From assembly GCA_023453655.1 (NCBI GenBank), contig JAEXTE010000468.1, positions 1-7,423 on the forward strand: a stretch of 7,423 nt of DNA, read 5' to 3'. Under the pieces are notes generated by a model that saw only the letters and a program-made list of their open reading frames with translations, was not told the DNA's origin and ran no database searches. This DNA is from Pseudomonadota bacterium. Its GTDB lineage: Bacteria; Pseudomonadota; Gammaproteobacteria; Xanthomonadales; Xanthomonadaceae. Of this stretch, positions 1 through 6,500 are shown one piece after another (the stretch's first letter is position 1; the number at the start of each line of letters is the position of its first letter). The position numbers and the translations under genes were made by a program.

Positions 1-635
1 TCGCGGTCCAGCGTCAGGTTCACGCCGTAGCCGGCGGCGGTCCCCAGCGGGTTGCAGTCCACCAGCGCCAGCGTGTCGGCGGCGCGGATGGCATCGTCGA
101 TGAAGGCCTCGGCCCAGCCGGCCCACCACATGCCCGCCGAGGACACCACGGCGCGCTGGATGTGGGTGTAGCCCGGGATCGGCAGGTCCCGCTCGGCGGC
201 GGCGCGGTCGAGCGCGATCTTCGCGGTCTCGCGCGAGAGCTGCGCGACGCGGGCCAGCTTCTCCTTCAGCCACAGCCGGGTCGCGACCAGGATCTGGTCG
301 TTGCGGCTGCGGCCGGTGTGGATCTTGCGCCCGGCATCGCCCAGGCGTTCGGTCAGGCGCGCCTCGATCGCCGAATGGCAGTCCTCGTAGCGCTCGTCGA
401 GCACGAAGGCGCCGCTTCGGAAATCGTCGGCGAGGCGCGACAGTTCGCGCTTGAGACCCTCGAGCTCATCGCCCGACAGGATGCCGATGCGCTGCAGGCC
501 CTCGGCATGCGCCGTGCTGGCGGCGATGTCGTGCAGGAAGAACTCGCGGTCCAGGATCACGTCGTCGCCGGCGAGGAAGCGCTGGATCTGCGCATCCACC
601 GCGACGCCGGGTTTCTGCCACAGCAGTTCAGCCAT
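1..635 (-). CDS. argH: Argininosuccinate lyase, 5' part (C-terminal half cut off by window edge)
   Basis: Cytosolic lyase that splits argininosuccinate into arginine and fumarate, the last step of the pathway. The 211 visible residues begin at ATG 635 and run off the left edge; about half of a roughly 430-460 residue protein is present. Visible fumarase/aspartase-superfamily landmarks are an E-D-C-H-S-A-I-E block (residues 84-91), HTGRSRNDQ (106-114, the substrate-binding SRNDQ signature), and GYTHIQRA (155-162) with the Thr-His pair. Next comes [12 protein letters not shown] (195-206), where many ArgH proteins have a PLGSGALAGT-like stretch, so this is a divergent subgroup. The signature loop with the catalytic serine lies beyond the edge and cannot be checked. 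The start overlaps the end of argC by 8 nt and has a strong AAGGAG ribosome-binding site 7 nt upstream. Identification is secure; only completeness is unknown. Confidence 0.96.
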   Translation of the reverse strand, partial: MAELLWQKPGVAVDAQIQRFLAGDDVILDREFFLHDIAASTAHAEGLQRIGILSGDELEGLKRELSRLADDFRSGAFVLDERYEDCHSAIEARLTERLGDAGRKIHTGRSRNDQILVATRLWLKEKLARVAQLSRETAKIALDRAAAERDLPIPGYTHIQRAVVSSAGMWWAGWAEAFIDDAIRAADTLALVDCNPLGTAAGYGVNLTLDR

Positions 636-1602
636 GGACACTCTCCTTGAAGGCCGGAATCGAGGCCAGTTCGGGCAGCCCCAGCGCGATGTTGACGTTC
701 TGCATGGCCTGGGTGGCCGCGCCCTTGAGCAGGTTGTCGATGGTGGCCACCACCACCAGGCGCTTGCCGCCCGGCGCGACTGTAAAACCGCCGATGTCCA
801 CGCCGTGGCGGCCGGCGATGCGGCTGACCCAGGGCGCCTGCTCGACCACCCGCACCAGCGGCTCGCCGGCGTAGCGCTGTTCGTAGCGCGCCTGCACCCA
901 GTCGGCCTTGACCGGCTCGCGCAGCCACAGGTTCACGGTCATGGTGATGCCACGGAAATGCGGCGCCACGTGCGGCATGAATTCCACCGGCACGCCCAGG
1001 TGCGCGGACACCTCGCGCTCGTGCATGTGGTCGACCAGCGCATAGGGCATCAGGTTGTCGCGCAGCAGCTCGACGTTGTTCTTGTCCGAGGGCGTGGTGC
1101 CTGCGCCGGAATAGCCGGACACGCCGAAACACTGCGGGGGACCGGCGAGGTATTCCAGCATCGGCCAGATCGCCAGCTGCATCGCGGTGGCGTAGCAGCC
1201 GGGGTTGCTGATGCGCTTCTGGCCCTGGTAGTTGTCGCGGGTCATCTCCGGCAGTCCGTAGTACCAGGCCGGGTCGAAGCGGTAGTCGGCCGACAGGTCC
1301 ACCACCAGGGTCCGGGGCGCGGACGCATCGATCGCCTCGACGAAGGGCGCGCACTTGCCGTTGGGCAGCGCCATCACCACCACGTCGGCGCCCTTGGCCG
1401 CGACCGCCGCCGGGTCCAGGCTCTCGAAGCGCAGTTCGCCCCGGTAGGCGTCGCCATGGTCGGCCACGCGCTGGCCGGCCAGTTCGCGCGAGGAAACGAA
1501 GGCCAGCTCCAGGTCCGGATGACCGGCGACCAGGCGGATCAGTTCGGCGCCGGTGTGACCGCGCGCGCCGACGATGCCGATGGAGTACGTCTTGTTGCTC
1601 AT
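628..1602 (-). CDS. argC: N-acetyl-gamma-glutamyl-phosphate reductase
   Basis: NADPH-dependent reductase that converts N-acetylglutamyl phosphate, made by the kinase part of ArgB encoded just upstream, into N-acetylglutamate semialdehyde. It has 324 residues, normal for the family. The N-terminal Rossmann fold shows [11 protein letters not shown] (8-18). The catalytic cysteine is Cys136 in SNPGCYATA (132-140), which forms the thioester intermediate in this family. [12 protein letters not shown] (208-219) carries the conserved active-site histidine region (His211). [15 protein letters not shown] (162-176) and [14 protein letters not shown] (289-302) are further family blocks. The ATG at 1602 overlaps the stop of the upstream GNAT gene as ATGA, with no strong Shine-Dalgarno site, so translation is probably coupled. 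The downstream end overlaps argH by 8 nt. No truncation or missing key residue is visible. Confidence 0.97.
   Translation of the reverse strand: MSNKTYSIGIVGARGHTGAELIRLVAGHPDLELAFVSSRELAGQRVADHGDAYRGELRFESLDPAAVAAKGADVVVMALPNGKCAPFVEAIDASAPRTLVVDLSADYRFDPAWYYGLPEMTRDNYQGQKRISNPGCYATAMQLAIWPMLEYLAGPPQCFGVSGYSGAGTTPSDKNNVELLRDNLMPYALVDHMHEREVSAHLGVPVEFMPHVAPHFRGITMTVNLWLREPVKADWVQARYEQRYAGEPLVRVVEQAPWVSRIAGRHGVDIGGFTVAPGGKRLVVVATIDNLLKGAATQAMQNVNIALGLPELASIPAFKESVHG
643..648 (-). promoter_or_regulatory. Shine-Dalgarno site of argH
   Basis: AAGGAG on the minus strand lies 7 nt before ATG 635, inside the 3' end of argC. It is the best ribosome-binding site in the window. It supports this start and suggests argH is not dependent on coupling from argC alone. 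Confidence 0.75.
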
Positions 1603-2210
1603 GCGTGGGCGTCCAGTCTGGCCTGGAGGTGGTTGCGCACCACTGGCCATTCGCTGTCGAGGATGGAGAACGCGACCGTGTCGCGCAGGGTGCCGTCGGC
1701 GTGTCGCTTGTGGCTGCGCAGCACGCCGTCCTGCTTCGCGCCGAGCCGGGCGATGGCAGCGCGCGAGGCGTGGTTGAACCACGAGGTCTCGAAACCGACG
1801 CAGGCGCAGCCCATCGCTTCGAAGGCGTGGCGCAGCAGCATCAGCTTGCACTCGGTGTTCGCACCGCTGCGCTGGACCCGCGGCGCGTACCAGGTGTAGC
1901 CGATGAGGAGCCTCGGCACCTCGGGATCCAGGCCGTAGAAACGGGTGCTTCCCACCACCGTGCCTGCGGCGTCACGGACCACGAATGGCAGCACCCTGCC
2001 CTCGGCCTGCGCCTGGAGCGCGGCGTCCACGTAGCCCGACACGTCGTTCGGCGCCGGCACGCTGGTGTACCACAGGCGGTCCAGCCCGCTGCCCTCCACC
2101 GCCACGCGCAGGCCGTCCACATGCTCGCGCGCCAGCGGCTCGAGCACGGCGTGGCGGCCGGCCAGCCGCGGGACCGTGGACCAGGGCGAAGTCGTGGCGT
2201 GCGCGTCCAT
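1599..2210 (-). CDS. GNAT acetyltransferase, RimJ/RimL-like (substrate unknown)
   Basis: A 203-residue protein that looks like a single-domain GNAT N-acetyltransferase of the RimJ/RimL-like (Acetyltransf_3) type; the substrate cannot be read from the sequence. The N-terminus has the typical [19 protein letters not shown] pattern (16-34), followed by [11 protein letters not shown] (85-95). The acetyl-CoA loop region is [19 protein letters not shown] (104-122), a variant in which the usual Q/R-x-x-G-x-G/A is replaced by QRSGANTE. The C-terminal part, [20 protein letters not shown] (140-159) and [15 protein letters not shown] (164-178), matches the N-x-x-S-x-x-x-x-x-x-x-G-A/F helix of these enzymes. 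It sits between argB and argC: only 1 nt separates it from the argB stop, and its own stop overlaps the argC start (ATGA). A GGAGGG site 5 nt upstream supports ATG 2210. It is not needed for a known pathway step, because the synthase activity is already in the ArgB fusion. Protein or small-molecule acetylation are both possible. Confidence 0.85.
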   Translation of the reverse strand: MDAHATTSPWSTVPRLAGRHAVLEPLAREHVDGLRVAVEGSGLDRLWYTSVPAPNDVSGYVDAALQAQAEGRVLPFVVRDAAGTVVGSTRFYGLDPEVPRLLIGYTWYAPRVQRSGANTECKLMLLRHAFEAMGCACVGFETSWFNHASRAAIARLGAKQDGVLRSHKRHADGTLRDTVAFSILDSEWPVVRNHLQARLDAHA

Positions 2211-2211
2211 C

Positions 2212-3534
2212 TCAGCCCTCCAGCGTCGGCGGCCGCGTCGCGCAGTGCGCCACGCAACGCTCGATCTCGGAGAAGCCGTCCAGGCCATACCAGAACACCT
2301 TCCACTTCTCCTGCTTGAGGCAGCCGTCGGACTCGGCGTAGTAGAAGATGTTGACCTGGTTGTTGTGGCGCGAACGCCAGAACAGCTGCGGCGTCTCCTC
2401 GCGCATCACGTTCCAGACCGCGCGGCCGAGGCCCTCGCCCTGGGCGTCGTCGAGCACGGCGAACTTGTCGAGGTAGACCATTCCGTCGCCGTCCACCAGG
2501 ATCACCGCCGCGCGGTAGTTCTCGCTGACGTAGGCGCGCAGCAGCGGCGTGCGCTCGAAGTAATCCGGCACCAGGGTCCTGCCGAAGCTGGATTCGATCA
2601 GCCCGCGCAGGCGCGCCAGGTCGAAATCCTCCCAGCGCGTCCCGCGCACCACCTTCTCGCCGCGGCGCACCAGGGTGCCGGAACCCTTGTGGGTGAACAG
2701 CTCCTTGGCCAGGTCGGCCGGGCGGGTGATCGAGACCGAGGACTCCAGCGGCAGGTGGTCGAGCAGGTCCTTGATCTGCTCGATCTTCACCTTCATGCCG
2801 CCATTGATCCACGGCTGCTGCATCAGGTGCTCGTACTCGCTGGTGAGGTTGATCGAGTCGATCACCTTGCCCTCGGCATCGAGCAGGCCGCCGGTGCCGG
2901 TCAGGAAAATGATCTTGTAGGGCTGCAGCTCGCGCACCAGCTCGTTGGCGGCGAAGTCGGCGTTGATGTTGAGGATCTGGCCCCCGGGGGTCTCGCCCAG
3001 GCTGGCGATCACCGGGATCGAGGTCGCCTGCAGGCTGGCCTCGATCGGGGCGAGGTTGACCCGCTTCACCTCCCCGACCAGGCCATAGGTCTCGCGGTCG
3101 AGGTAGTCGGCCTCGAACACGCCGCCGGTGATCGAGGTGGCGCGCACGCCGCTGCGCTGCAGCGCCTCGACCAGGGCCAGGTTGGAGACCTGGAACACGC
3201 GGCGCACGATCGCCAACGCTTCGGGCGAGGTCACGCGCAGGCCGTTGACCGTCCGCTTCCCGATGCCCGCCGCCGCGAGCTCGGCGTCGAGCTGCGGGCC
3301 GGCGCCGTGCAGCACGATCGGGGTCAGGCCGACTTCCTGCAGGAAGGCCAGCGACGAGGTCAGCGCCTCGAGGTCGTCGCGCAGCACCGCGCCGCCCACC
3401 TTCACCACCGCGAAGCGCTTGGCGTCGATCTGCGAGAAGCGCTTGAGGTACTGGCTGATCTCCTTCGCGCTGGCCATGCTGGAAAGCAGGCGCACGATGG
3501 TCTGCCGGGTCTGCCGGTTGGCTTCGATGTTCAT
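2212..3534 (-). CDS. argB: Bifunctional N-acetylglutamate synthase/kinase (NAGS-K)
   Basis: A 440-residue fusion that makes N-acetylglutamate from glutamate and acetyl-CoA and then phosphorylates it, the first two steps of the pathway. A plain ArgB kinase is only about 260-300 residues. The amino-acid-kinase domain (about 40-285) shows VVKVGGAV (43-50) with the phosphate-binding lysine, [13 protein letters not shown] (74-86), [13 protein letters not shown] (188-200) and [12 protein letters not shown] (243-254). The C-terminal GNAT domain (about 300-440) has [17 protein letters not shown] (354-370), containing a clean Q-x-x-G-x-G acetyl-CoA motif, then [19 protein letters not shown] (386-404). 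This architecture matches the Xanthomonas NAGS-K, a relative of vertebrate NAGS that is reported to be inhibited by arginine; feedback control here is inferred from family. ATG 3534 overlaps the argE stop by 4 nt (ATGA) without a clear Shine-Dalgarno site. No separate argA or argJ is in the window. Confidence 0.95.
   Translation of the reverse strand: MNIEANRQTRQTIVRLLSSMASAKEISQYLKRFSQIDAKRFAVVKVGGAVLRDDLEALTSSLAFLQEVGLTPIVLHGAGPQLDAELAAAGIGKRTVNGLRVTSPEALAIVRRVFQVSNLALVEALQRSGVRATSITGGVFEADYLDRETYGLVGEVKRVNLAPIEASLQATSIPVIASLGETPGGQILNINADFAANELVRELQPYKIIFLTGTGGLLDAEGKVIDSINLTSEYEHLMQQPWINGGMKVKIEQIKDLLDHLPLESSVSITRPADLAKELFTHKGSGTLVRRGEKVVRGTRWEDFDLARLRGLIESSFGRTLVPDYFERTPLLRAYVSENYRAAVILVDGDGMVYLDKFAVLDDAQGEGLGRAVWNVMREETPQLFWRSRHNNQVNIFYYAESDGCLKQEKWKVFWYGLDGFSEIERCVAHCATRPPTLEG
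2216..2221 (-). promoter_or_regulatory. Shine-Dalgarno site of the RimJ/RimL-like GNAT gene
   Basis: GGAGGG on the minus strand, 5 nt before ATG 2210 and within the last codons of argB. It decides the start: a longer reading frame upstream, overlapping argB, has no such site. Confidence 0.65.
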
Positions 3535-4625
3535 TGGTCGAGTATGTCGCGGACGATGCCGCCGTAGCGTTGCAGTTGGTCGAGCGAGACCCACTCGTCG
3601 GCGGTGTGGGCCTGGGCGATGTCGCCGGGGCCGAACACCAGTGCGGTCATGCCGGCGGCCGAGAACAGGGAGGCCTCGGTCCAGAAGTCCACCGCGTTGC
3701 CGACCGGCAGGCCGAGTTCGTCTGCCAGGTCGCGCGCGGCCAGGCGCCGCTCCTCGGCGCTGGCGACGTCGCCGGCGGGCAGCGACGGGCCGCGGAACGT
3801 CTCCTCGTAGGAGTCCAGGCCCTCGGGCGCGGCGAAGCCGCGGAAGGCCGCATGCAGCTGGTCGATGTCGTGCGAGGGCAGCGGCCGGAAACCGAAGCGC
3901 ACCTCGGCGGCGGGCGCGATCACGTTGGCCTTGATCCCGCCTTCGACCCGGCCGATGTTGAAGCGCAGGCCGGTGAGTCCGCCGAATCGGCGATGCGATT
4001 CCAGGCCGACGAAATCCAGCGCCCGGCTGCTCCAGCGCACCGCGTGGTGCACCGCGCTGGCCTCCAGCGCACCGGCGCCCGATGCGTGGCCGGCACGGCC
4101 GCGGAAGGCCATGCGCACCGCGCTGATGCCGCGGTGGGCCAGGACGGCCTCGCAGCCGGTCGGCTCGGCCACCACCACCTGGCCGAAGCCGTGGTCGCGG
4201 TCGAGGAAGGCGGCGATGCAGCGCGCGTCGTTGGCCTCCTCGTCGCTGGTGAACAGGAACGCGGCATCGCCCTGCGTGACCTGGGCCGCGGCGATCAGGC
4301 CCGCGGCCGCACCCTTGATGTCGCAGGCGCCCAGGCCGGTCGCGCGCCCGTCGGCGACGCGCAGCACGTGCGGATCGGCGCTCCAGTGCGGCGACGAGGG
4401 CACCGTGTCCAGGTGGACGTTGAACAGGCGCGTCGGCGTGCCGCGCACGGCCAGCAGCGACACCGCGCCGGCGCCGTGGTCGACCACTTCGACGCGGAAG
4501 CCGGGCAGCTGCCCGCGCACGTAGTCGAAGATGCCGCCGGTGGTGATCTCGCGCGGCGGATTGCGGGTGTCGAAAGACACCAGCTTTTCGAGGTGCGCGA
4601 GGATGGAGGAAAGCAGGTCGGTCAT
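3531..4625 (-). CDS. argE': N-acetyl-L-citrulline deacetylase (ArgE-type, M20 metallopeptidase family)
   Basis: Predicted to hydrolyse N-acetylcitrulline to citrulline and acetate after the ArgF' step. The 364-residue M20-family protein keeps the full metal and catalytic set: His71 and Asp73 in VHLDTV, Asp102 in GACDIKG, the pair Glu129-Glu130 in TSDEEAND, Glu154 in VAEPTG, and His340 in AQAHTADEW. The segment at about 170-280 (from [12 protein letters not shown] at 174) corresponds to the dimerisation domain inserted in these enzymes. The family cannot by itself distinguish acetylornithine from acetylcitrulline deacetylase. The choice of acetylcitrulline rests on the neighbouring acetylornithine carbamoyltransferase and on the same arrangement in Xanthomonas, where the enzyme was characterised. 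ATG 4625 lies 9 nt after the upstream GNAT stop; the stop overlaps the argB start. An unmodified acetylornithine deacetylase is the alternative. Confidence 0.9.
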   Translation of the reverse strand: MTDLLSSILAHLEKLVSFDTRNPPREITTGGIFDYVRGQLPGFRVEVVDHGAGAVSLLAVRGTPTRLFNVHLDTVPSSPHWSADPHVLRVADGRATGLGACDIKGAAAGLIAAAQVTQGDAAFLFTSDEEANDARCIAAFLDRDHGFGQVVVAEPTGCEAVLAHRGISAVRMAFRGRAGHASGAGALEASAVHHAVRWSSRALDFVGLESHRRFGGLTGLRFNIGRVEGGIKANVIAPAAEVRFGFRPLPSHDIDQLHAAFRGFAAPEGLDSYEETFRGPSLPAGDVASAEERRLAARDLADELGLPVGNAVDFWTEASLFSAAGMTALVFGPGDIAQAHTADEWVSLDQLQRYGGIVRDILDQ

Positions 4626-4634
4626 CGGATCGTG

Positions 4635-5102
4635 TCAGTGGGCCGCCGCAGCAACCTGGTAGATGTCGGGTTGCAGGATTTCCATCAACGTCTGCGGCTG
4701 CGCTGGCGCGGCGAAGCCGTACTTCGCATACAGGCCATGGGCGTCGCTGGTCGCCAGCATGATGCGCCGCAGGCCCTGCAGTTGCGGATGGGCCATCGCC
4801 GCGTCCATCAGTTGTCTGGAAAATCCGTGCCCGCGATGGTCCGGCAGCACGAACACGTCGGCCAGGTAGGCGAACGTCGCGCCATCGGTCACGGCGCGCG
4901 CGAAGGCCACCTGTCCGGCGCCTTCGAGGTACCCGCCGAAGCACAGCGAACCGGCGATCGCACGTTCGACCGTGGCGCGCGGGATGCCCCGGCACCAGTA
5001 CGCCTCCTGCGAGAGATGGCGATGGATCATCTCCACGTCCAGTTCCTCGCGGCGGCTGCTGATGCGCAGGCGCTCGCCCGCGTTGCCGGCCCGGGTGTCC
5101 AT
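4635..5102 (-). CDS. GNAT family acetyltransferase (substrate unknown)
   Basis: A 155-residue single-domain GNAT protein; I do not recognise a characterised function. After a short lead it has a conserved-looking block [20 protein letters not shown] (30-49), then [20 protein letters not shown] (67-86). The acetyl-CoA loop is [12 protein letters not shown] (88-99), fitting R-x-x-G-x-(G/A) except that serine holds the last position. [19 protein letters not shown] (112-130) is the typical GNAT C-terminal strand and helix. ATG 5102 lies 2 nt after the argG stop, with GAGGT about 12 nt upstream; the reading frame is open further upstream but overlaps argG and carries no homology there. Codon use is looser than in its neighbours, for example GGA-TTT-TCC-AGA-CAA at residues 93-97. 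It is held in the operon between argG and the deacetylase, which suggests a link to amino-acid metabolism but does not prove one. Confidence 0.85.
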   Translation of the reverse strand: MDTRAGNAGERLRISSRREELDVEMIHRHLSQEAYWCRGIPRATVERAIAGSLCFGGYLEGAGQVAFARAVTDGATFAYLADVFVLPDHRGHGFSRQLMDAAMAHPQLQGLRRIMLATSDAHGLYAKYGFAAPAQPQTLMEILQPDIYQVAAAAH

Positions 5103-5104
5103 GC

Positions 5105-6307
5105 TCAGCGGTTGACCTCGGCCCACAGCGTGCTGCTCATGCCGAACAGCTTGATGAAGCCCTCGGCCTCCTCGACGCCCCAGTCGGCGGACTGCGCGTA
5201 GGTGGCGCCCTTGGAATGCAGCAGGTGCGGCGACTTCACCGCCACCGCGTCGACGCGGCCGCCGCGGGTCTCGAGCACCACTTCGCCGTCGACCATCGCC
5301 TGCGACGAGGCCAGGAACGCCTCCAGGTCGGTCTTGAGCGGGTCGTGGAAAAAGCCCTCGTACACCAGCTCCACCCACTTGCGCGCCACCTCGGGCTTGA
5401 ATCGGTTCTGCTGCTTGGACAGCACCGCCTCCTCCAGCGCACGGTGGGCGGCCAGCAGCGCCACGAGGCCGGGCGCCTCGTACACGATGCGGCCCTTGAG
5501 GCCGATCACCGTGTCGCCGGTGTACATGCCGCGCCCCACGCCGTAGGGCGCGAACAGCCTGTTGAGCTTGGCCAGGATCTGCTCGCCCGGCAGCGCCTTG
5601 CCGTCGAGCTCGACCGCCTCGCCGCGCTCGAACTTCAGGCTGACGATGAGCGGCTCGGCCGGCCAGGCGCTGCGCGGGGCGCACCAGCCGCGCGCGCCTT
5701 CGCCAGGGGCCTCCCACTGGTCGATCTCGCCACCGGACATGGTCACGCCCAGCAGGTTCTCGTTGATCGTGTAGGCCTTCTGCTTGGCGCGCACGCCGAA
5801 GCCGCGCTCCTCGAGGTAGGCCTGTTCGTAGGCGCGGGTCTGGGTGTGCTCCTTTTGGATCTCGCGGATCGGCGCCACGATGCGGTAGCTGCCCTGGGCC
5901 TTGATCGCCAGGTCGAAGCGCACCTGGTCGTTGCCCATGCCGGTGCAGCCGTGGGCGATGGCGTTGGTGCCGAGTTCGGCTGCGCGCTTAAGCGCCGCGT
6001 CGACGATCAGGTAGCGGTCCGAGACCAGCAGCGGGTACTGGCCCTGGTAGCCCTCGCCCGCCCACACGAACGGCTTGACGAAACCGTCCCAGATCGCCGG
6101 GCCGCCGTCCACGGTGACGTGGCTGGACACGCCCAGCTCGGCGGCGCGCTTCTCGATGAAGGCGCGCTCGTCGGCGTCCACGCCGCCGGTGTCGGCGAAC
6201 ACCGTGTGCACGCTCCAGCCGCGCTCCTGCAGGTAAGGCACGCAGAAGCTGGTGTCGAGCCCGCCGGAAAAGGCGAGGACGATGTCTCTGGATTCGGTGG
6301 CGCTCAT
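5105..6307 (-). CDS. argG: Argininosuccinate synthase
   Basis: ATP-dependent ligase joining citrulline and aspartate to argininosuccinate, using the citrulline released by ArgE'. The 400-residue length is normal. The N-terminal PP-loop signature AFSGGLDTS is at 12-20, followed by [12 protein letters not shown] (36-47). [13 protein letters not shown] (119-131) is the second family signature and contributes to citrulline and aspartate binding. [23 protein letters not shown] (258-280) matches the C-terminal synthase domain used in tetramerisation. ATG 6307 was chosen because the PP-loop then starts at the usual distance from the N-terminus; the open frame continues upstream through a palindromic repeat and a proline/arginine-rich stretch that is plainly non-coding. 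Only a weak CGAG site about 9 nt upstream serves as Shine-Dalgarno. A 193-nt gap separates it from argF', while the next gene starts 2 nt after its stop. Confidence 0.97.
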   Translation of the reverse strand: MSATESRDIVLAFSGGLDTSFCVPYLQERGWSVHTVFADTGGVDADERAFIEKRAAELGVSSHVTVDGGPAIWDGFVKPFVWAGEGYQGQYPLLVSDRYLIVDAALKRAAELGTNAIAHGCTGMGNDQVRFDLAIKAQGSYRIVAPIREIQKEHTQTRAYEQAYLEERGFGVRAKQKAYTINENLLGVTMSGGEIDQWEAPGEGARGWCAPRSAWPAEPLIVSLKFERGEAVELDGKALPGEQILAKLNRLFAPYGVGRGMYTGDTVIGLKGRIVYEAPGLVALLAAHRALEEAVLSKQQNRFKPEVARKWVELVYEGFFHDPLKTDLEAFLASSQAMVDGEVVLETRGGRVDAVAVKSPHLLHSKGATYAQSADWGVEEAEGFIKLFGMSSTLWAEVNR

Positions 6308-6329
6308 GGTCGTGTTCTCGGTAGTGATC

Positions 6330-6352
6330 CCCTCCCCGCTTGCGGAGGAGGG
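6330..6352. repeat. REP-like imperfect palindrome in the argG leader
   Basis: On the plus strand CCCTCC (6330-6335) pairs with GGAGGG (6347-6352), and inside it CCG (6336-6338) pairs with CGG (6343-6345) around a CTTG loop; A6346 is a single bulge. A G-rich tail (GGTGTGGGGGTGG, about 6355-6367) follows. From memory, palindromes of this style (CCTCCCCGCTTGCGGGGAGG type followed by a TGGGG-rich tail) are scattered between genes in many xanthomonad genomes, so I read it as a dispersed palindromic element, slightly degenerate. In the mRNA it folds 23 nt before the argG start and has no U-tract, so it is more likely an RNA-stabilising or attenuating stem than an intrinsic terminator. Confidence 0.6.
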
Positions 6353-6455
6353 TCGGTGTGGGGGTGGTCGGCGGGCGGACCTGCCGGAGACCGGCCGGGT
6401 GCCCATGTTCTGGTTTTTCCTGCCTTCCCTGGCCGGGTCCGGGGCGGTCGGCCCG

Positions 6456-6470
6456 GGCAACGGCGTTGCC
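6456..6470. other. Stem-loop in the argF'-argG gap (not a clear terminator)
   Basis: GGCAAC (6456-6461) and GTTGCC (6465-6470) form a perfect 6-bp stem with a 3-nt loop, 31 nt beyond the argF' stop. No run of T follows on the minus strand, so a rho-independent terminator is not supported. The rest of 6308-6500 is GC-rich non-coding sequence in which I see no convincing promoter; GGCCGGGT occurs twice (6393-6400 and 6431-6438). Confidence 0.35.
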
Positions 6471-6500
6471 TGGCGCGTGCCGCCAATGGATCGGCGGCGC

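Noticed and set aside
451..1899. Long plus-strand open frame opposite argC and the RimJ/RimL-like GNAT gene
   Set aside because: It is antisense to genes with clear homology, its composition is dominated by His, Arg, Ala and Gly as expected from reading GC-rich codons backwards, and it shows no recognisable domain.
2065..3567. 500-codon plus-strand open frame opposite argB
   Set aside because: Antisense shadow of a well-conserved gene, rich in Ala, Gly, His, Gln and Val with no motif and no ribosome-binding site I could support.
3534..5201. 555-codon plus-strand open frame opposite argE' and the small GNAT gene
   Set aside because: It crosses three genes on the other strand and has low-complexity Ala/Gly/Arg/Val composition; stop codons are scarce here because of GC content.
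6308..6460. N-terminal extension of argG by 51 residues
   Set aside because: The extension is encoded by the palindrome and a Pro/Arg-rich stretch; the family starts shortly before the AFSGGLDTS loop, which fits ATG 6307.
6456..6470. Rho-independent terminator after argF'
   Set aside because: The stem is short and no T-run follows in the transcribed direction; kept only as a stem-loop.
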